Shown here in pieces: positions 60,959 to 64,000 of a stretch of 64,000 bases of DNA. The stretch lies in contig OY759215.1 of NCBI GenBank assembly GCA_963662175.1, positions 54,081,213-54,145,212 of the forward strand, given 5' to 3'. This DNA comes from Aradus depressus. Its lineage: Eukaryota; Arthropoda; Insecta; Hemiptera; Aradidae. The translations under genes were made by a program, and so were the position numbers. A model generated the notes under the pieces. It ran no database searches. It was not told the origin of the DNA and was given only the letters and a program-made list of their open reading frames with translations. The stretch's first letter is position 1. Every line of letters begins with the position of its first letter.

Positions 60959-61030
60959 GTATGAAAGTGCTCTTGCGCGGAAGGTCCTCTTCCAAAATGT
61001 GTACTCCTTGGCGCGCCACTCATGGATCTC
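60959..61030 (+). CDS. candidate internal exon B of the same unidentified gene
   Basis: The acceptor TATTTTAG is followed by 72 bases open in the phase left by 60228-60286 and then donor GTAAGA. The peptide includes YESALARKVLFQNVY, with no family recognised. The evidence is the pair of splice signals, the phase match and the GC-rich composition against AT-rich flanks. No continuing exon was found before the MITE at 61537. Confidence 0.3.
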
Positions 61031-61536
61031 GTAAGAGATATCGCTCGATAGAGAATAAGTCATTTTACCGTATCACCAATCGTTCTAGGACCCGACCTAC
61101 CATTAACTTTGTGCTGTATTTGCCTCGAAATTGCGCATTTCATACTCACAACAAAAATACAAAACATTTTTGTAGATAATTCGACTACCTTTAATTTTGA
61201 ACTGATCTAAATGTATCGCCAAAAAAGCCATCAAAGAGTAACAGTCGCCAAACGGCTAATTTCCCGAGAGGTCAGCTCTTCGATATTGAAGTCCCTTCTT
61301 TATAACAATTGAGTTTGTTTGTACTAAATTTCACATTTCTAAATACAGATTTCAGAGGCTGACACTTCTCTAAGAAATACATAGTTTCCAATACGTTCAT
61401 AACAAATTTCAATTGGGATCCATTAGTTTTTCGCAGTGAATTATTTCATTGATTGAGACTGGACATGTACATTTATCTGAAGCTATAAGATTTATCTCAC
61501 ATCCTTTCGTAGATCGAAATTAATTGATTAAATGAA

Positions 61537-61799
61537 ATGAGTAGGTGATTTCCAAAACCAGCCATTTGTCCGTAAACAACTTTTGGGATAATCACCAAAA
61601 ACTGATAAAAATTAACAGTTTTACGTTGAAGTTCCGATTTTTTTTTTTTTCATGGTTGGGTAATAACTTTATCTCTCATCTTGCAAACGTTGCCAAATAT
61701 ATTGTGGCTAGAAAATTTGCTATTTTTTATTTAAGTTTTCTAATAGCTACTTTTGGCACTCAACATGAGAAATGGCTGGTTTTGGAAATCACCTACTCA
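61537..61799. mobile_element. short MITE with 28-bp inverted ends
   Basis: TGAGTAGGTGATTTCCAAAA at 61538 recurs as a perfect inverse ending at 61799 (28 bp). AAATGAA flanks both sides (61530-61536, 61799-61805, sharing one ambiguous base). The ORF covering it is incidental. Confidence 0.8.
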
Positions 61800-62274
61800 A
61801 ATGAACTGGTAGCATATGTGAACTTGCTTATTTTCTTTAATAGAAAATCGCAGAATAAAGATAGCATCAATTATTGTTTTATTGTTCTTTCTTTTCATTT
61901 CGTGTACATTTTTAATAAATATGACTTGATATCTACATATATTTAAAGTGTGAGTTATTAAAAAAATATCATTGTTAAACAAATCTATAATTTGTAAATA
62001 TTATAAAGGATAGAAAGCTTGAGAACGATATGAATAAATGAATAGGGTTTTTATTGTCAAGGTTAAATTTATTCCCACTTTTAAATTAATGGGTCAGACT
62101 AGGCCTGGACGGTGCCACGGTTGGCACATATATCTGTCCCTAGTCCTTAATTGTCATTATCAATGTATACTTCGGTAATTATTCTCATTTTACCCGCCAA
62201 AAATGTGCAAATATAACACACACTATTTAGTGTATAGCCCTGTCTGTCTGTTGTGATCTCGACGTCTTGAGGTG

Positions 62275-63551
62275 ATGGCTAAGGTAAGTGAGGATGTTGA
62301 AAAATAAAAACATTTTGCTAAGTGCTCTATTTACGCGAAGTATGTTTTTTATGTGACATAACGCAGTAAAAATAAATGTAATTTGTATTGATTATTAAAG
62401 AATAAATAAGAAGATATAAAATAAAAACATCGTTTAATGAAGGCTTTAATTGTAAAAAATGGACCAATAAAGAATAATGCGGTAAACGTGTTTATAGAAA
62501 AAGGAAACGAGCAGAGTGCACATTTTTGTTCTGAAAATATCAGTCGAAGATTGCAGATCAACGTGTAGCCATATTTCGAAAATGTTTAAGGAGGCGTAAT
62601 AAGATGTAAAATTTATATTAATCTATGAAACTATTGTGAAATGATCATAATTAAAATAATTTTAATGGGAAAGTGATAAACCCCTGTCTCTCTAAGTCTT
62701 TTTGAAATATGGCAGCACTTTCTTCCTTTGTATTTTTCAACTGTCCTGGCCCCAATTAAAAGGTACACCTACAGTACACTGTAGAATAGGAATTGCCTAC
62801 ATTTATTTTTCTTAGGGAGTGTAACAACTTCCCGAACTTGTGTTTGCAGACTCCATTCGTCCCCATGTAAATACAAATTCAATTAATTAAAAAATAATAT
62901 CACACTTTTATTATAATATACCTAAATAATAATAAATGTACAGTTAGTTGTACCTACTTTATTATACTAGTACTATTATATATTATACTAGTGTCTTGAA
63001 CAGAAATGTATTCAATCTAGAATAGTCTCAACAGCAAAAATAACTGCACAACTAAAATCATTAGCTAAACTCATATTTGGATGTGATGTTAATAAAATGT
63101 TCACCTTTTGGTACATCTCATATTTATTTCATGACGAATACAATTCATTTAAAATAAGGACTATGGATATTACTAATATTTGTAGATTGTCCTGTTATTT
63201 TTGCTATTAAGTGTAAATAAATACTATTATTTGAATGGGGGAAAAAAAAAATTGAAAAAGTTTCTATTTATCGTCGTGATCGCAGAAAAAGCGTTGGTTT
63301 GTCTATTTCTGTTTGTTGCACCATCTCTTTACTTTTATCTTTATATATTTAATTTAATTATATATATATAATCGATTTAAGTTTAAAAAATTTACTTAAA
63401 TGTATGTCATTATATGATACTTTTTTAATATTAATTATTTTTGATTTTTTAAATTCAATTTTTAGATTAGAGAAGACGATGTTGAATCGGGTTGGAATTA
63501 TTATGGTACAACCAAATTCAGAAATGGACGTGGTCCTCAAGAGCTAAAGAC
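62275..63551 (+). CDS. candidate first two coding exons of an unidentified gene leaving the window
   Basis: Exon 62275-62283 reads ATG GCT AAG, followed by a strong donor GTAAGT. Exon 63466-63551 starts after TTTTTAG in phase 0 and is open for 28 codons plus two bases, ending at donor GTAATA. The joined start reads MAKIREDDVESGWNYYGTT and is hydrophilic. I do not recognise the family. The rest of the gene would lie beyond 64000, past a hairpin-ended repeat beginning near 63720. The 5' leader near 62100-62274 is GC-richer than its flanks, consistent with a transcribed leader. Confidence rests only on splice signals, phase and codon sense. Confidence 0.35.
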
Positions 63552-63719
63552 GTAATATTCTCCATTATTACTATTATACAATATTTTATTTTCTTCGTGC
63601 CTCTATAGAGAGACGAGACAGTTTATTATGTTACAGGAGAAAACTTGATAAAGGCATTATTAAATTTATACCGGAACTGATTCAGGTGCGCAATTTGCTG
63701 GAGTATGCTTCTCCAATCT

Positions 63720-64000
63720 CGTTGAACTTACACATATTGTTTTTCAGCAAAATCGGCTAAAGGGAGGGAGGGTTATGGGGGAAGGTTTAGCACAAAAGCT
63801 CTAATAACTGCCGTTGTAATGAATATATTCACAAGAAATTTTATATGTACTTATATTCAAAGCCATCTTAGGACGACACGTCTTAATTTTCAGCGGAATC
63901 TGCCGAAGGGGAGGATCGATCAGAGGGACTCAACACAAAAACCCCATTAACTGCCAATGTAATGAATATATCAACACTAAATCAGTCAAATATTGAGTTT
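63720..64000 (-). repeat. family A copy, cut by the window end
   Basis: AAATCGGCTAAAGGGAGGG, CCGTTGTAATGAATATATTC; still within the repeat at 64000. Confidence 0.6.

Noticed and set aside
61545..61946. 133-residue ORF
   Set aside because: It begins in a MITE arm and spans its mirror arm; hydrophobic AT-rich product, not a gene.

Overview
The window is eukaryotic and almost certainly from an insect: it is AT-rich, dominated by transposable elements, and its one clear gene is split by ten GT-AG introns. A sap-sucking hemipteran such as a planthopper or leafhopper is my guess from the style of the repeats, but nothing in the sequence proves the order.

The one clear gene lies at the right-hand end on the minus strand (48516-59481). 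It is a complete DEAD-box RNA helicase of the DDX18 / Has1 / pitchoune family, which acts in nucleolar ribosome assembly. I rebuilt it as 11 coding exons encoding 526 residues. All helicase motifs are in order, the reading frame stays open across every junction, and a basic C-terminal tail exon lies 3.1 kb beyond exon 10. An AATAAA signal follows the stop. The introns hold a SINE, a hAT MITE, stem-loop repeats, a 45-bp minisatellite touching the exon 8 donor and a pogo/Tigger-like element. Right of the gene (59.5-64 kb) are small plus-strand candidate exons. Two of these (60228-60286, 60959-61030) join in frame, and another pair (62275-62283, 63466-63551) looks like the start of a gene that leaves the window.

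The first 48 kb is mostly repeats. The commonest is an unclassified family with a short hairpin at each end and internal ~130-bp modules (at least 25 blocks). A second, related hairpin-ended family has about 4 blocks. A tRNA-derived SINE has about 17 copies, two with perfect 12-bp target duplications. There are also a 5'-truncated LINE end with a 15-bp duplication, a piggyBac-like element carrying a nested SINE, hAT-like elements with 7/8 or 8/8 bp duplications, snap-back MITEs, and minisatellites of 35, 45 and 91 bp. At 37924-43019 sits a very young LTR retrotransposon in minus orientation. Its two LTRs are both 799 bp with no difference that I noticed, and it carries one gag-like coiled-coil ORF and no polymerase. 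A diverged, isolated LTR of the same family lies at 11684-12567. At 44385-45173 a hAT element still encodes the end of its transposase.

There are no rRNA genes, convincing tRNA genes, CRISPR arrays or bacterial operons. The most notable observations are the polymerase-less young LTR element, the in-frame minisatellite at the DDX18 exon 8 donor, the changed RNA-binding motifs in that helicase, and the unclassified hairpin-ended repeat families.
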